Part shown: piece by piece, positions 12,775-25,740 of the stretch
Layout: each line of letters opens with the position of its first letter
How positions within the stretch are numbered: position 1 is the stretch's first letter
Source of the DNA: Pachypanchax playfairii
Taxonomy: Eukaryota > Chordata > Actinopteri > Cyprinodontiformes > Aplocheilidae
Reading direction: 5' to 3'
NCBI GenBank assembly: GCA_006937955.1
Contig: SSNP01000030.1
Span: forward strand, 4,283,170-4,347,169
DNA length: 64,000 nucleotides
The notes under the pieces: model-generated
What the model saw: only the letters and a program-made list of their open reading frames with translations
The model's database searches: none
Told to the model about the DNA's origin: nothing
Position numbers and translations under genes: made by a program

Positions 12775-13067
12775 GGGTTTGTATTTCTGACCTCCTGGGG
12801 ACCCGTTTCCTGACTTTTACTATCTTTCTGGGGTCCGAGGGTTCTTGTGGGGACCGAAGCCTGGTCCCCATGAGGGGGACTCCCCTTTTTAGGGTTAGGG
12901 GTTAGGTTTATAGGTATGGTGTGAATAGAGTTTTAGTTAGTCTTAGGGTTAGTTATAGATCAGTAATGGTTAAGGTTAGTAAAAGGGTTTGGGTTAGGGA
13001 TAAATCTAGTTACTAAAATCAATAGAAGTCAATGGACGGTCCCCATAAGGATAACAAAACACACTTG
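12775..13067 (-). repeat. 293-bp CA-flanked unit, copy C
   Basis: Reverse-complement copy, again 293 bp, with a GT array at about 12712-12774 on one side and GT followed by poly-G (about 13088-13117, one N at 13109) on the other. It differs from copies A and B at a few positions, for example GAGGGGGACT where they have GGGGGGGAAT. Confidence 0.9.
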
Positions 13068-13072
13068 TGTGT

Positions 13073-13103
<31 letters not shown>

Positions 13104-13849
13104 GGGGGNGGGGGGGGTTTACTGTCGTGGCGGGGAACCCAAGTAGATTGTTCAATAAACAATAAGGACATCTTTGCCTAAGGGGACTTATGTTTTGGTC
13201 TTGACAAATCCAGGATGTTTAAAGGTTAACATGTATTTAAATTGGAAGAAGGAACTCAGTTAAATCCACTAGAGGTTTTAGGAAGATCACTGAGTGTCCC
13301 CTCAAGCATATAGAAACAAACTAGGATGAGTTATTTCACATTTATACATGTGAACTTTGAATTTTAATCACAGAGATTTAGTTTGAGTAAAATGTATGTT
13401 CATTTAATCCTCACTTATGCCAGTTTAATAAACCTTGTGCCAAATCAGAGATAACGGGGGTCAGTTGTTTATCTTAGGAAGCCAGTAAACAGATAATCTA
13501 TATTACAATGACCCTTTTAATACTATGAATCTGCAAGATGATCACAAAGACGGCCATCTCTTTAATCCAGATTTGGTCATTCACACATAAACCAATCAAG
13601 CTTTTTATGTTCTGTTATATTGTGTGTTTACCACAGACAGATACAGAACTAGACAAAGGAACATGATACTGAAGTTCAAGCTGAAATAAGTTCCCACTAC
13701 TGGGACTGTCCTGTATACACTATAATTCCTGCTCCTTATATTTAAACAAATAAGACATTTTTATACTTGAAAACATTTCTTACTTTGAGGCATGTTCAAA
13801 TGATCATTAATGTCTAGTTGTAATAAATTATTTGATGCTTTACTAAATA

Positions 13850-14215
13850 CCATGATTGTGTGGGCAACATATAACATGGCAGCACTTTCTTATGAAGATC
13901 CTCCAGCTGTCGGCACATTTTGTCAGGGAATATTCGTGGGGTTGGTCCAGTATCTCTCAAATTCTGTGTGTCGATCATCACATCTGCCCAGAAATTTGTT
14001 GAAAAGCTTCTAATTTTCAAGCTGTGAACAATGCAGAGAGTCTCGAGCTGCAGGATGAAGGTCGACCAGCTGTAGCTGCTGTTTCAGAGGACGTGGTGAG
14101 AAGACAGAAATACTGGTGGGTGCAGGACTGGATCAAGAGGCAGCACCTCTACAACCAGAACCTGATTCTGTTCCATGAACCGGACCGCCAGTCGGAAGGA
14201 AACCTAACACCTTTG
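13850..14215. other. Possible transposase-like coding fossil
   Basis: On the plus strand around 14041-14200 a frame reads VRRQKYWWVQDWIKRQ, which recalls the start of PIF/Harbinger transposases (W-V-x-x-W-x-x-R). On the minus strand 13850-14010 another open stretch includes FWADVMIDTQ. Neither can be extended into a full protein. The assignment rests on a short motif and is weak. Confidence 0.25.
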
Positions 14216-14580
14216 CCGAGCTGTTGCTTTGCGTTGCTTCACGCATCATGTAATGTTCTGGAAACAACAGCTTTTCATTGTGGTCTGTTGTATGTCCTCG
14301 TAAAAACATGCAGTTTGCTACAAATTTTACAAGTAAATAATAAAATAAATAAATTAATTTTGACTGGTGTTCCCATGCAGAAGGTTTTCATGGTGCGTTC
14401 AGGGAAACTCTTGGAACAATCTTGGTCCAAAAATTGTTCATAGTGCGTTTGCAGCTGTTAGTATGGGCCGTTGTTAAAGCTGGTTTTCTCCTCTTTATAG
14501 AACCATGAGATTTTTTTTCTGTAGCACAAACATGTAACAATATTATGTGAATCCTGTCACTGATGAAAGGTTACTCTTAA

Positions 14581-15145
14581 AGAGGCCATTTCATACAAAT
14601 TTCAGGACTTTGTGGTTATTTCTTAAGTATTAACCAGTAATATGAAACATTTTATATCTAAAAAACGTCAGGAAACACTGATTAACAGACCTTTCAATCT
14701 GTCTGCGTTAAAATTCGGGTGGTTCCGGCTCCTTCCGTCAGGCTTCGAGCAGCAGCTCGCTCATATTCATTATTGAAATTTGCTGGACTCTGATTGGCTA
14801 ACAAACTAGCCTATGAGAGCAAGGTATACTGTTTCCTGCCCCGCTGCGCATGGCAACGTCAGACGTCGTGTCTTTCTGTTTGCCAAGTTATGCTAACAGC
14901 TTTTAGCCAGCAGCATGCTAGGTGTGGTTTCAACTGCGGCAGCTGATGAATACTAACGAACAAAGGAGTTGTGACGAAACAGATACAGAACTCAGGTTTT
15001 ATCACCACCTGCGTAGTTTGAGAGATTAAAACTGAAAGAGAAGTTGTTGACCTGTTTTCACACCCACTATGAAGGTAAGAACACCTGTGGAGCTAAAATA
15101 TTCAACAGAAACCTCAGAAAAACCATTTTTAATGGAAGGGCCTCT
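14581..15145. mobile_element. TTAA-flanked MITE, copy 1
   Basis: The element begins AGAGGCCATTTCAT after TTAA (14577-14580) and ends with the complement GGCCTCT before TTAA (15146-15149). That is the signature of piggyBac- or Kolobok-type insertion. It has no transposase frame. A diverged second copy lies inverted at 47773-48292. Shared interior words include GATTGGCTAACAAACTAGCC and the ending that reads ACACCCACTATGAAGGTAAG. Confidence 0.7.
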
Positions 15146-17684
15146 TTAAAGTTTTAACTCTGTGGTGAACATTATTGCACAATGTGAAGAAATAAAACAG
15201 GTTTAAATCATTATCTACAGAAGTGTAATTAAAAGTTTAGTTTCTGCATGTCCTAGTAGGTTAAATTGTAATTAGGGTAATGAGTGTTGTTAGATTGTTG
15301 CTTGTTGGATGGGATTCTGCATATTTTCTGCAAATTGTTTATTTTTCAGATAAGGTTTTTCATGAGAACAGATCTTTATTTTTTTTCCCACTCATAGATT
15401 ATTTAGCAGCAGGAAAAAAGGGAGTTTTCCACTGAAATTTTACATTCTGACAAGCCGTGTTAACATTGTAAATTAGTTTTGAGGGTCTTGAATGTAACTG
15501 AATTTTTATGCACAAGTTCTGCAGCTCAGTTTCAACAAGTTCACTTTAAAACTTTGTTCATCTGAACTGTTTGGGTGTGGATCAGTCGGCTGTAATCGGC
15601 TCAGGCAACATAAACATACGGCTGCTTAACTCCAAATTATTTTGATTCTAATTTTACTTTAATCACTCGGTAGGTTTCCGGGTCTTACATCTGGATACGT
15701 TTGGTTTGTTACTCCCTGGATATCCTGTAAAAAGAACAACCACAGAAACAAAGAAGTGTATTTCCTTACAGTTTTCAACAACCCAGTTTTTTCAGTGTAA
15801 AAATCTTTACTTATGATACATTGATGATAAATTATATTGTGTAATCAGTCATTTTCTTCATGCACTTGTTCTTGTTCAGGGTCGCAGGGAGCTGGTGTCT
15901 GTCTCCAGCAGTTAGTTGATGTAAGGCGGGGCTTCACCCAGGACAGGTCACCAGTCCATCACGGGGCCACATACAAGACAACCGGTCACACACACACACC
16001 TAGAGACAATTTAGGGTTGCAGTTAACCTATCGATAATATTTTTATTATATGGAAGGAAGCAGGAATTCACATTCACATGGAGAACATGTAAACTTCATG
16101 CTGAAAGGTATCAGACAAGATTTGGACCCAAAACAATCATGCTACACAGCAACAGTGTTACATGATTGTGTGGGTGTGGAGACATGACCTCCATGTCTCC
16201 AGTGTGCAGAGTTTGGTCTTTAAAACATGTGCAACATTTTTTTTGAAGATCTTGTCTGTCAGCGCATTTATGCAACATAAAGAACATCATCTTGGGACCC
16301 ATGTGCATTTTCTTATAACATACTACACATTGAATATATGGTTTCAGCATGATTTTGCGTCACTGCTGCAAACACAACTATGCAGACACAAGCTAACCTT
16401 TTGTTGTTCTTAACAGATATTTAGTGGTGATACAAGCTAAGAAAAACACTGCATGAAAAATCCAAAAATAAATGTTTTAATGTTCTATTTCACTTTTTAA
16501 TATTTTTAAAAACTTTTTATTTTTTAGTGGGAAATTCAGATTTTTTTTATGGTTGTTCCCTTTTCATTTTAAGCCACATTTTTAACCCAGACACTCAGCT
16601 GATGCTCTGTTAGCTATTTTTTTTTTTAGATTGCATAGTAGCCAGTTTTCTTTTGGTGAGATTTGATGAATCACAAGAATTTTTTACCATCCTTTGTTTT
16701 ATTTTTGGCCAAAAAACCCCCCAAAAAGCTAAACTTTAGTCTATTGATAAGACAAGTTTTATATTAGCTAATCTATTTAGATTCTCAGATTTTTCTTCTT
16801 AAACTGATTGAAGTTAACTTGTAACTTTGGTGAACAAGCTGTTCACCCATTTGTTAAACATTTTCTAGTTGATTCAGAGAAAAATCATTTCGTAAATTGT
16901 ATTTCAACAATCTTTTGTAAGAGTTACTTCAATTAATCACTATAGTAACACTTTTATCTTCCATAACCTCTGTGTTCATATCCATGTTTACCCCTATGAA
17001 ACATTATGCAGGTGTGTCTTCGCATTTAAAATCAAACATTTACATAATGACACAGCTGGTTCCACCCTTATTTATTTATTATGCTTCAGACTGAAATCAG
17101 TAAAAAAATAATATACAGCAGGTGAAAAACATGGAATATAAGATGATCGAGAGTAGAGAGAAGAGCATTCGAGAAGACAGTCATGACATTTTCAACAGTC
17201 AGCACCCCCCCCCGCAGAATAATCAATAGTCGCTCCTCCTCCTCTTCAGCTCGATTTCTATCTGTTTTGCTTCTCTAATCTGTGAAGGCGTCCTCCTTCC
17301 TATTCATCTCCTTTCTGAAGAGCTTTTATTATCTGAGCTGAGGTGTCTTCCTGTCTCCCCCTCATAGAAACCAGACACATAAACCTCAAGCTTAAAAAAA
17401 TAAATGAAAATAAAAAGTGGGATATTCAAAGGTACAATTCAAATATACTTTAACTTGCATGGAGGTCATGTCTGCCTCTCACCACCCTCCTTCCTCCTCC
17501 TCCCCTGCACATGATGACATCATGAACAGGCGGTGTTTTTTCAGCCAGTAGGATTGCAACAAGGCCTGTGCTGCTGACTAAACTCTCATTGCCCTGGTGC
17601 CTCCTCTTTCATTCTGTCGCTCTTCTGCTGCACACACCCTCACACGAGCTCTTCTCGTCCTCATTTCTCTGCACCGCTGCAAAC
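15146..17684. other. Intergenic DNA upstream of fabp3 with one interspersed repeat
   Basis: About 15865-16130 contains GTCACCAGTCCATCACGGGG and ACAATTTAGGGTTGCAG, typical of a very common teleost interspersed repeat, probably a retroelement tail. The rest is AT-rich. The fabp3 promoter and 5' UTR should lie in the last few hundred bases, where CT-rich sequence precedes the start codon. Confidence 0.5.
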
Positions 17685-20191
17685 ATGGTTGAAGCTTTCG
17701 TGGGCACGTGGAACCTCGCATCCAGTGAAAAATTCGATGAATACATGAAGGCGCTGGGTAAGATTTTTTTTTTGGAGGAATGTGCTCAGATAATGAGAAC
17801 GAGCGTGGGCGCATGCGTTTGTAACAGGAGAGGATGCGGAGCTGCATGTGAGCACGTGTGACAGAGAGGCTGAGGGAAAGATGAAGGTCTGTGTTTGTGT
17901 TTAAACTGTTTTGAGAAGCTGTTGATCGAAGGTGTGGACGAGATTATAAATGATGGAGATGGTAAATAAAGGAGGAGCCAAATAGAAGGAGAAGAAAGAA
18001 GAGTGGGGTAAGGCTGGAGAAATAAAAACCAGAGGGGGAGGAAAGAAAAAAAAAAGAGGAAGAATAGATGACCACATGGTCTTAGAGGTGGAAATGAAGG
18101 AGGGGCTCTTCTTTAGTGCAGAGAAGAAAACCCCAACTGTGAAACACACACACACACACATTAATGTGTAAAGTGTGTGACCTTCGGTGAAAGCAGCTCA
18201 TTGTTTGAGGCTGTGGGAGGGGTTGAATATTAAAATGTCCCAGTTACCATCAAAAGATAACATGGCTCCCAACTTCTTTCACATGTATCCCAGTTCAGTG
18301 TGTGTGTGTGATCCAGACAGGTGGGATAGAGTCTAAACTTTATGTGTGTGTGTATGATGGAAGGAAAGATTTACGGCCCTTGACCTTAGAGGTCTAATAC
18401 CACCGAGCTGTCTGCTCTGGTTACCATAGAAACCAGAGGCCCTTCAACCTCTTGACCCCAGTACAAAGCTATGCACATCTACAGAGTGGAGCTGTTCCTA
18501 TTTTCTTACTTTTTGCAGAACGAGTTCTCTGAATGGGAAATGGCGTGAGTCAATATTACCCAATGAAACAAACAGCCTTGATCCCTCATACACACCCCTT
18601 TCGTCCTGAGCCATTAGTCAGTGATCAGTTGTACTCTCGCATGCTCAGACAGGTCAATGGGGCGCTGCAGTGTTTGAAGAACATGCTGCAGGCCTGACTG
18701 AAGATAAATAGATCTTACAAATTGAGCCAATTTCTGGTTTGGTCTTGTATAAACAGATCCCACATATGACTCTATGTACTCTGAGAGTTCAGGGGCATGA
18801 CAGTAAAAGGTTTCAGCTACTTAGAAATCTGATGCCAATACGGAGGCGCCTAAATGTTAACAATACAGTCCAAGTCATTCATTCTTCCTTTTCCCATTAA
18901 ATTTAAATGTGATTTTTTTTTTTAAGCTGAAGCCGAGATCTTGTTATCCATGTGTCTACTTTGAACAGGGGTGGGCTTTGCTACACGTAAGGTGGGCAAC
19001 ATGACTAAACCCACCACGATTATCTCTGTGGACGGCGACACGGTGACACTGAAGACCCAGAGCGTCGTTAAGAACACGGAGGTTAACTTCAAACTAGGAC
19101 AAGAGTTCGATGAGACCACTGCTGACGACAGGAAGGTTAAGGTGAGATCCCATTTTTCATTATAGAATTCATAATATTTGTTTTTTAAATTAATTTCGTC
19201 AAATGTTGCGACCTGTGCTGGGGCACATCTTTAAGTTTATCACCAAATAACTTCCAGAAAAACATTTTTACTGCTTACAGAAACTGACCAATTAGAAGAA
19301 TTTCTACTTGATTTGGACAAACAGCACAAGATTAAACAAAAGATTTATGAATAAACTAAACTGTGGAGTTCCAGAATGTAAGAACGTAACTGTAAAGCTG
19401 TAAATAATCAGCAGTCTAATGAGAAACAGACTTCTTTTAATGATTGTGTTTGACGATAGCAGCAATCATGAGTCACCACATGTGTTTCAGGAATCACAGC
19501 AAAGTACGATGATGGATGTCAGAAGCGGGGGGCGGGCTGCAATTAATGGAATGACAGAAACAGATTGTTGGAAAAGCAGAGAAATGTTAACATACAGAAT
19601 TTAAACATTTCGACAGAACTAATTTAAGAGTTTTAAGTGTATCAACAAAGAATTCTCTTAAAAATATAAAATATATTTCACGTTTGAGCTCAAGTTACAA
19701 CTGTCCAGCATACGTTTACAGCTTGTTCCTGTAGTATTTTTTTATTCTAGTCTGGGTAACCTAGTAAAATATATATTCATCCACCGGATGCTAATATTGA
19801 AACAAAAAATGCGAAAACAGTGTGAAAATGTGAGATATTATGTTTAATCTACAATAATGTCTTGGATAGAATGACGGCAAGTAGAATAAGATGTAAAGTA
19901 AAGGAAGTAACTAAAGTAATTAATGTGTTTTTAACTATTTGACTCTTTTATAAAGTCTATAGTGACAATAGAGGATGGAAAGATGGTGCACATACAGAGA
20001 TGGGACGACAAAGAGACCAGTCTGGTCCGGGTAGTCGACGGAAACAAGCTCACGCTGGTGAGTGTCACAAAACACACGGCTAACATCTCTGTGAATGAGT
20101 TTGTTGTATTTAATCTTCATTTTTCTCTCCGATACAGACACTTACGCTTGGAGATGTCGTCAGCACGCGTTGCTACGAGAAGGCTGAATAA
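17685..20191 (+). CDS. fabp3: Fatty acid-binding protein, heart type
   Basis: Small cytosolic beta-barrel protein that carries long-chain fatty acids. It has four exons: 17685-17757, 18969-19141, 19956-20057 and 20138-20191. Their lengths of 73, 173, 102 and 54 nt are the classical FABP gene layout and give 133 aa, the family norm. The protein opens MVEAFVGTWNLASSEKFDEY, the lipocalin/FABP signature with the invariant GTW. It continues VGFATRKVGNMTKPTT, FDETTADDRKVK and LTLGDVVSTRCYEKAE. The C-terminal Arg-x-Tyr pair that contacts the ligand carboxylate is present (TRCY). FABP3 and FABP7 are close relatives. The C-terminus and the neighbouring zcchc17/snrnp40 block favour fabp3. Poly(A) signals AATAAA occur at 20357 and 20390. 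It is convergent with zcchc17. Confidence 0.92.
18420..18433. promoter_or_regulatory. RFX X-box-like motif in fabp3 intron 1
   Basis: Reads GTTACCATAGAAAC, a close match to the RFX consensus. Function is inferred only. Confidence 0.25.
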
Positions 20192-20395
20192 AAAAAAACC
20201 AATAAAGTCCCAGCTGGAAAGCCCAAAACTCCCTAAAACCACTTAAACACAAGACAAACTCCTTGTAAGGCTGCTGGTTACTCTCAGTATCCCTCTGACT
20301 GTACTTTCAGTATTAATGTTCCTGTTTCTTTAATTGCTTTTATTCTAAGAACACAGAATAAATTCCAATATTTGTTTTTTTTTTTGTTAAATAAA

Positions 20396-21084
20396 AGTTT
20401 CTGGTCTTCTTGTTATGTATTTTACATGGTACCTGAAACCGTCTTGAAACGTTTTGGAATTTCAAAGTTTTCTTATTGAGGTCATTGAAAAATAAAAGTG
20501 TTCACTCTAACGGTCATTTTTTTTTCTTCTTTTTCAAATTACGGTTATCAATTTTATCTAGAACTCAAATATCCTGTCAATATATATCTATTCCATGAGG
20601 TTGTCACTGAGCCGGACGCTGCTCCACTTTAATACACAGTTTGGTTCTCGGTGTGGAAAAACTTTTTCCATCACAAGTGGCTGCAGTGAAGCTAATTATA
20701 GCTTCTCAGACACCTCCGTCTGTTTGTGTGTGTCTGCAAAGTGTGTATCTTGTTTTTAATCTGGCTATGCAATTGGAAAGTTTAGTAAAAGTGTGCACCA
20801 GGTGTATGTGTCGGGGGGGTATGTCCTTCACTTGTACATTAGGTGACTTCTAAATGTGGATGACTGTCATGTGTTGTGTGACTTATTGCCAACTGGATTC
20901 AGGGTTAAGAGGTGAAAGGGCCTGAGACCTGCCTGTCACCATCTCCTTCTGTTACATCCAAACATATAATCTGTGCAGGTTTTTTCCTTTTATGTTGTGA
21001 AACAACAACCTTGAACATTCATTTCAGCCTAGAGTCAATTAAAACTTTTGATTTGACTCAACATGCACGAACCCAATAAAACTT
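20396..21084. other. fabp3-zcchc17 intergenic, left part
   Basis: AT-rich sequence past the fabp3 polyadenylation signals; no gene or repeat recognised. Confidence 0.4.
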
Positions 21085-21707
21085 CTACATCTGAGGGTTA
21101 GAACGCAGCAGCACGTCTGGTCTTCAACCAGCCCAAGAGGGCTCATGTCACTCCATTGCTCATTTCTCTGCACTGGCTTCCAGTTGCAGCACGCATCAAA
21201 TACAAAGCTCTGCTTCTGGCTTACCAGACTCTAACACACACAGCTCCTACTTACCTTCACTCCTTCATCCAAACCTACATTCCCACGCGTCAGCTACGCT
21301 CAGCCGCTGAAAGACGCCTAGCGCTTCCACCACAACGTGGCATGAGATCATTTTCCAAACTCTTCTCCTCTGTTATCCCCCGATGGTGGAATGACCTGCC
21401 AAACTCGGTCCGATCCTCAGAGTCGGCACCTACTTTTAAGAGCAGACTCAAGACTCACCTCTTTAAAGAACACTTTCAGTCTTAATGTGGAATTGATTTA
21501 TGATTTATGATAGTGATTTGGGAGTTTATCTCTACAAAAAAAAAAAAAAAATTGATACACTTGATGTATCAGCGTCGGAGTTAAACTGGACTCCAAACAG
21601 TCCGCCTCCTTATATTGTTTCCTTCTCTTTGATTTCTTGCTTGTATGTTCTCTCAATGTAAGTCGCTTTGGATAAAAGCGTCTGCTAAATGACAGTAGTA
21701 GTAGTAG
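21085..21707 (+). mobile_element. L2/CR1-type LINE 3' fragment
   Basis: An open frame through 21156-21485 encodes LHWLPVAARIKYKALLLAYQ and later FKSRLKTHLF, the C-terminal end of the reverse-transcriptase ORF of L2-like non-LTR elements. Coding similarity extends upstream (LVFNQPKRAHVTPLL). The tail at 21660-21697 is the hallmark GTCGCTTTGGATAAAAGCG followed by TCTGCTAAATGA and AGT repeats. The 5' part is absent, as is usual for dead-on-arrival LINE copies. Confidence 0.85.
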
Positions 21708-23740
21708 AACAAAGACATGTTCTGTATCTTATCAGCCTGAGATCAGAACAGCAACCCTCAGTGATCCATGTAACAGCCCGTTACTGAAGGATCATTTTGG
21801 ACGAAAGGTGAAACATCTTCAAACACAATTCAAATACAAAATAACTCTGGGGATCGCTGATGACTGAGAACATCTGGGCATCAATAAGCTGAACTCTTGA
21901 TATTTGACGGCAGAAATTAATTTAATCAAACTCGTTAGGTTTCCTGATGCAGACTAGAAGTTTAACTCCATGTAGAATATATTGGTGCTCAAGTGTTCAG
22001 GTTACAGTTACAATGAATCTATGAGGAAATAAATAAACCAAGACCAGATGGAGCTCCTCAACATTCCTGACTACATTGTGAGTTTCAACATAAGATAAAT
22101 CAAACATGCTGATACAGATGGAGGTAAAAAATGTTGCTATTTCTTCATAAATTTTTACAAAAATGTTTAACTTTTTATTCTTCTATCATTAAACTATTTC
22201 TCTCTATAAAAGACAATATTAACATAATCCACCGTTAACCATTTAGGAACCAGAGTTTCCTGATAATATTTTTATATATTTTCATAAGGCTGTAGCATCA
22301 AAACCATCAGCAATAAAGGGATACCACTCAATTCATGTTGTGAATTTTAAACGTTTTTTTTTATCATTTTATTTACATAAACTAGATTTCACAACAATTT
22401 TGAACAAAACTTCGTATATGTAACTATTTCCACCTCTCATGCACATCCAGGTGACACAGATTTAATGTTTAATTCTTTTTTTATCTCAAACTAAACTGAA
22501 CAAGGAAAGATTTCAGTTCTCGCTCTACTGTAAAAGATACTCTCTTTACCAACATACTAACCATAATTTATGCATTACTTCCGTCTAGTAGTGGTAGGTA
22601 GAAACAATATGTGCTATTTATAGCCCTGTTGCAACTTTGGCGCCTAACGGGTTTAACAGTCGAGATGAAAATAAACTCTCTCATTTCAAACTACTAGAAG
22701 TTTTGATAGCAGATACCGACTTTGTTAGCTTAAAATTAGCTTAATAAACAAATATAGATTCAAATTTGAAAAACAAAAACATGTTTTTAAGTCATTTATG
22801 AATCATTTGCATTAACATGAGACGAAGTTAAAATTCTGGTTGTGTGTCATTGTTCTGTTCTGTTTTAAATGCAGCAGAGAAGAAGAAATGAAAACGACTC
22901 GTGTAAATTGTGTCATCGCCTGCAGGTTAAAGTAGAGCTGTTTCACATGATTTCATTTAGAAATAATCCCACATTCTGACAAGTTGAAGCTTGAAACACA
23001 AATAAATGCAAAACAAAAATGATTCTCGCACACAATCTGAATTTGGATCGGGTTAATCTTTCATACAGGTTCTCGGTCTGGCTGAATGAGGTGAAAACAT
23101 TAACAGAATGTGACCTCAGGTTTTATGTCCTGATTCCTTTAAGTGGTTTAGCAACATTGTGACTTCAAGGTCCTTGAACAAAGAATTCAGGAGGTATTTT
23201 TGTCACCTTAAAGCAAATAAAAACAAGTTTAATTGAGTTAATATTTGACAGTCAGGATGATGAACACTGCAGGAGGTCTGTACATGCGAAGCATCATGAT
23301 GTCACTGTTGTGATTTTTTTACACTTCCTGTTTGTGTCTGTTTCCGTTGTGGGTTTACCGTCTACCTGATGTTCTTCCCAGAAACCAGGTGTCTGTAAAA
23401 AAATATCTGCATTTTGAAAAAAAGGGGCGTCGCCACTTGCTGCCAGATAACATATTCAGTTACATACCACGTGAGAGAGAGTCCGGGGTTATTTTAGGAC
23501 AAGTGGAAATAGTTATGTGACATTTTTTAACAGTTTTTTCTTTGAGTTTTTGTGACAAATACTTTTCTTTCTCTCTCCAAAAGTTGGCAGGAGTTTGTAA
23601 AACATTCCTAAATGTAATCAGGTGAAATTTTCTCTAATTGGCTGCTGATTTATGAAGAATTCAGATTAAACATGTGGCTAGAGGTCACTCGGTGAGTTTG
23701 CGCGTCGCTGTGTAAGACTGTGTCTGGGTTTGTGGCTGCC
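21708..23740. other. Intergenic DNA downstream of zcchc17
   Basis: AT-rich with no recognised gene. The end nearest 23740 should include the zcchc17 3' UTR. A 62-codon frame at 23332-23520 has no support. Confidence 0.4.
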
Positions 23741-25737
23741 TCAGCTGTGTTTGTGTAATTTCTCCTTTTTGTGCGTCTTCTTCTTTTTCGGTTTTTCGTG
23801 ACTGCTGCTGTGGCGTCTCCTCTTGGATTTGCTTTCGCCACCGCTGCTGCTGCTGTCGCTGATTTCTGACTCTTTTCTCTCCCTCTTTTTCTTCTTCTTC
23901 TTCATTTTCTTCTCCTGGAGAATAAACATATAGGAGAGGAAATAAAGACGGTTTAGCGCAACGTTGAGGCTGTTGAAACTTCCAGAGAGCTGACACAAGT
24001 TTCAGTACCTCAAACCAGATTGTTATACTTTTGTTGTTTCAGCAGAAAATCAAACATGAAGCTACCAGTAAAGACATGTGGAGTCACATGAGCTGTTAGA
24101 CAACAACAAAAATCAAATCCAATTAGAGCAAGTTAGTTTTCACCTTTTTTTTCTTCTTTTTGTCTGAATCTTGATGCGGCGGCGCTGCTGTGGAGGTCTG
24201 CTGCTGCTGTGGCTCTTCGTCGTCCTCTTCAGGCAGGAGAGCGTACTGCAAACCCGGAGCAGAGAAACAGTCCTTTGTAAAGTGACCTGAAAGAAGTGAT
24301 GACGTTAATGAAACACGTTGCACGAACTTTAAGTGAATTTACGCTGATTTTTGAGTTTGTTTTTTTAGGATTTTAGTCGTGTTTGTGTTGCACCTTTACA
24401 GCCACACTTTGAACACGTGGTGTTGAGTACGGCCTCCAGCGTGATCCTGTTACTGCCTTGATCTCTAAACTGCCTTCGTCGCCTCGCATCCTGCCTGCAA
24501 CCACACACACACACACACAATTACTCCTCTGCAGACAAACACACACACATATACAACTGGCACTTACTCTGCCTGAACATTGTTGGGGTCCAAGTCCCGC
24601 CCCGTCCCCTGATTGACAGCTTTCATTGAGAAGGACAGCTTCACTTTTTCACCCTGAATCTGACAAATGGAGGAAAGAACTGTAATTGTCCTGCGTTGAT
24701 ACAGGATTTAAACGCCCCGCTGCGTGCGAGTATGAAGTACACTGTGTTTTCATGTAATTACATCTCGTCCGATGACTTTAATCCAGACTTGTTCTCCGAC
24801 ATCCACAATCTCTGAGGCGTTTTCAACCCTCGAGGCCGACATCTCACTCACATGTACCAAACCTGTGTGTGAAACAGCTACAGTGAGTCTATTTATAACC
24901 CCAATTCCATAAAAAAAAACATCTGGCAAGTGTGTAAAATAGAAATAAAAACACAATATATGTTGCAGCCATCAAATTCAAACTGAGTCAATATTTCCTA
25001 TGAAATAAAATATCTCAGATTAAAATAAAATATCTCACATTTAATGTTTTTTTATTGGGCATAAAATATGGGTTTGAAAATCATTGCATTTTGCTTCTAT
25101 TTACATTTTACACAGCGTTCCAACTTTTTTTGGCACTTGAGTTGTACCGATGCAAGTTTCTGCTGGACAAACATTATTCTTGTTTATGGAAGATGAAGAT
25201 TCAAAGATTGTCAGATTTCCTTATTTACTGTTAAGCTTTAATTTATGCAAAAACGCATCTAAATAGAACTTGTTGAATCAATAAATTTCAATTTTCAATC
25301 AAGTGAAAAACAAACTTTGCTCAATGACGTCCTCTAGTGGGGAATAATTACAATATAGTTATAATAACTTGTGCTTCCCACCACTTCTTCTACAGCAAAC
25401 ATGTCAATAAATCTTCTAAAATGAAACTATGATAAGGTAAATCATAAAAACTGTTTTTTGCAGTTTTTTTTTCATTTTCAAAATAAAGTTCTTTAACTCT
25501 GTCCTGCTTGTTTTTGTGTTTTTCTTCCATCTATTTTACTGAATATAGACATACTTCCTTGACTTTGTTTTGTAAATGTTTTTTATCTTTTTACCAACCT
25601 TGTTTCGTGTAACCTGGCAGTCGGACGAAAGCTCCGTAGGTTTGCACAGAAACCACTTCTCCCTTCGCAATGCTGTAGAGCGGAGGCAGACCGTCCAGTC
25701 CAGCTGGTTCTGAACCCAAACTGTCACGTCTGGACAT
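23741..25737 (-). CDS. zcchc17: Zinc finger CCHC-type 17 (S1 domain, nucleolar pNO40)
   Basis: RNA-binding protein of the nucleolus and ribosome. Coding exons on the minus strand are 25599-25737, 24762-24862, 24568-24659, 24394-24494, 24144-24286 and 23741-23914. They join in frame to 249 aa (the human protein is about 241). An S1 domain starts near residue 18 (KGEVVSVQTYGAFVRLPGY) and continues GLVHVSEMSASRVENASEIV, DVGEQVWIKVIGRD and EKVKLSFSMKAVNQGTGRDL. A single CCHC knuckle, C-SKC-GCKGHFTKDC, spans the junction of exons 4 and 5, giving the C-x2-C-x4-H-x4-C pattern. An acidic/glutamine stretch and a lysine/serine-rich tail that ends KEKLHKHS follow, suited to nucleolar retention. The start codon is the first ATG in the exon (MSRRDSLGSEP). 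A 5' UTR exon probably ends at the donor near 26831. It is head-to-head with snrnp40. Confidence 0.93.
24893..25140 (-). mobile_element. Degenerate non-autonomous DNA transposon in zcchc17 intron 1
   Basis: One end reads ACCCCAATTCCAT and the other, on the minus strand, has AAAAAAAGTTGGAACGCTGT. These words belong to a DNA-transposon family widespread in fish, and the interior (CAAAATGCAATGATTTTC) agrees. It has no coding capacity. The family name is from memory of the motif, not from a search. Confidence 0.5.
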
Positions 25738-25740
25738 TGT

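Noticed and set aside
17578..17855. Minus-strand frames overlapping fabp3 exon 1
   Set aside because: They are antisense shadows of the real FABP exon.
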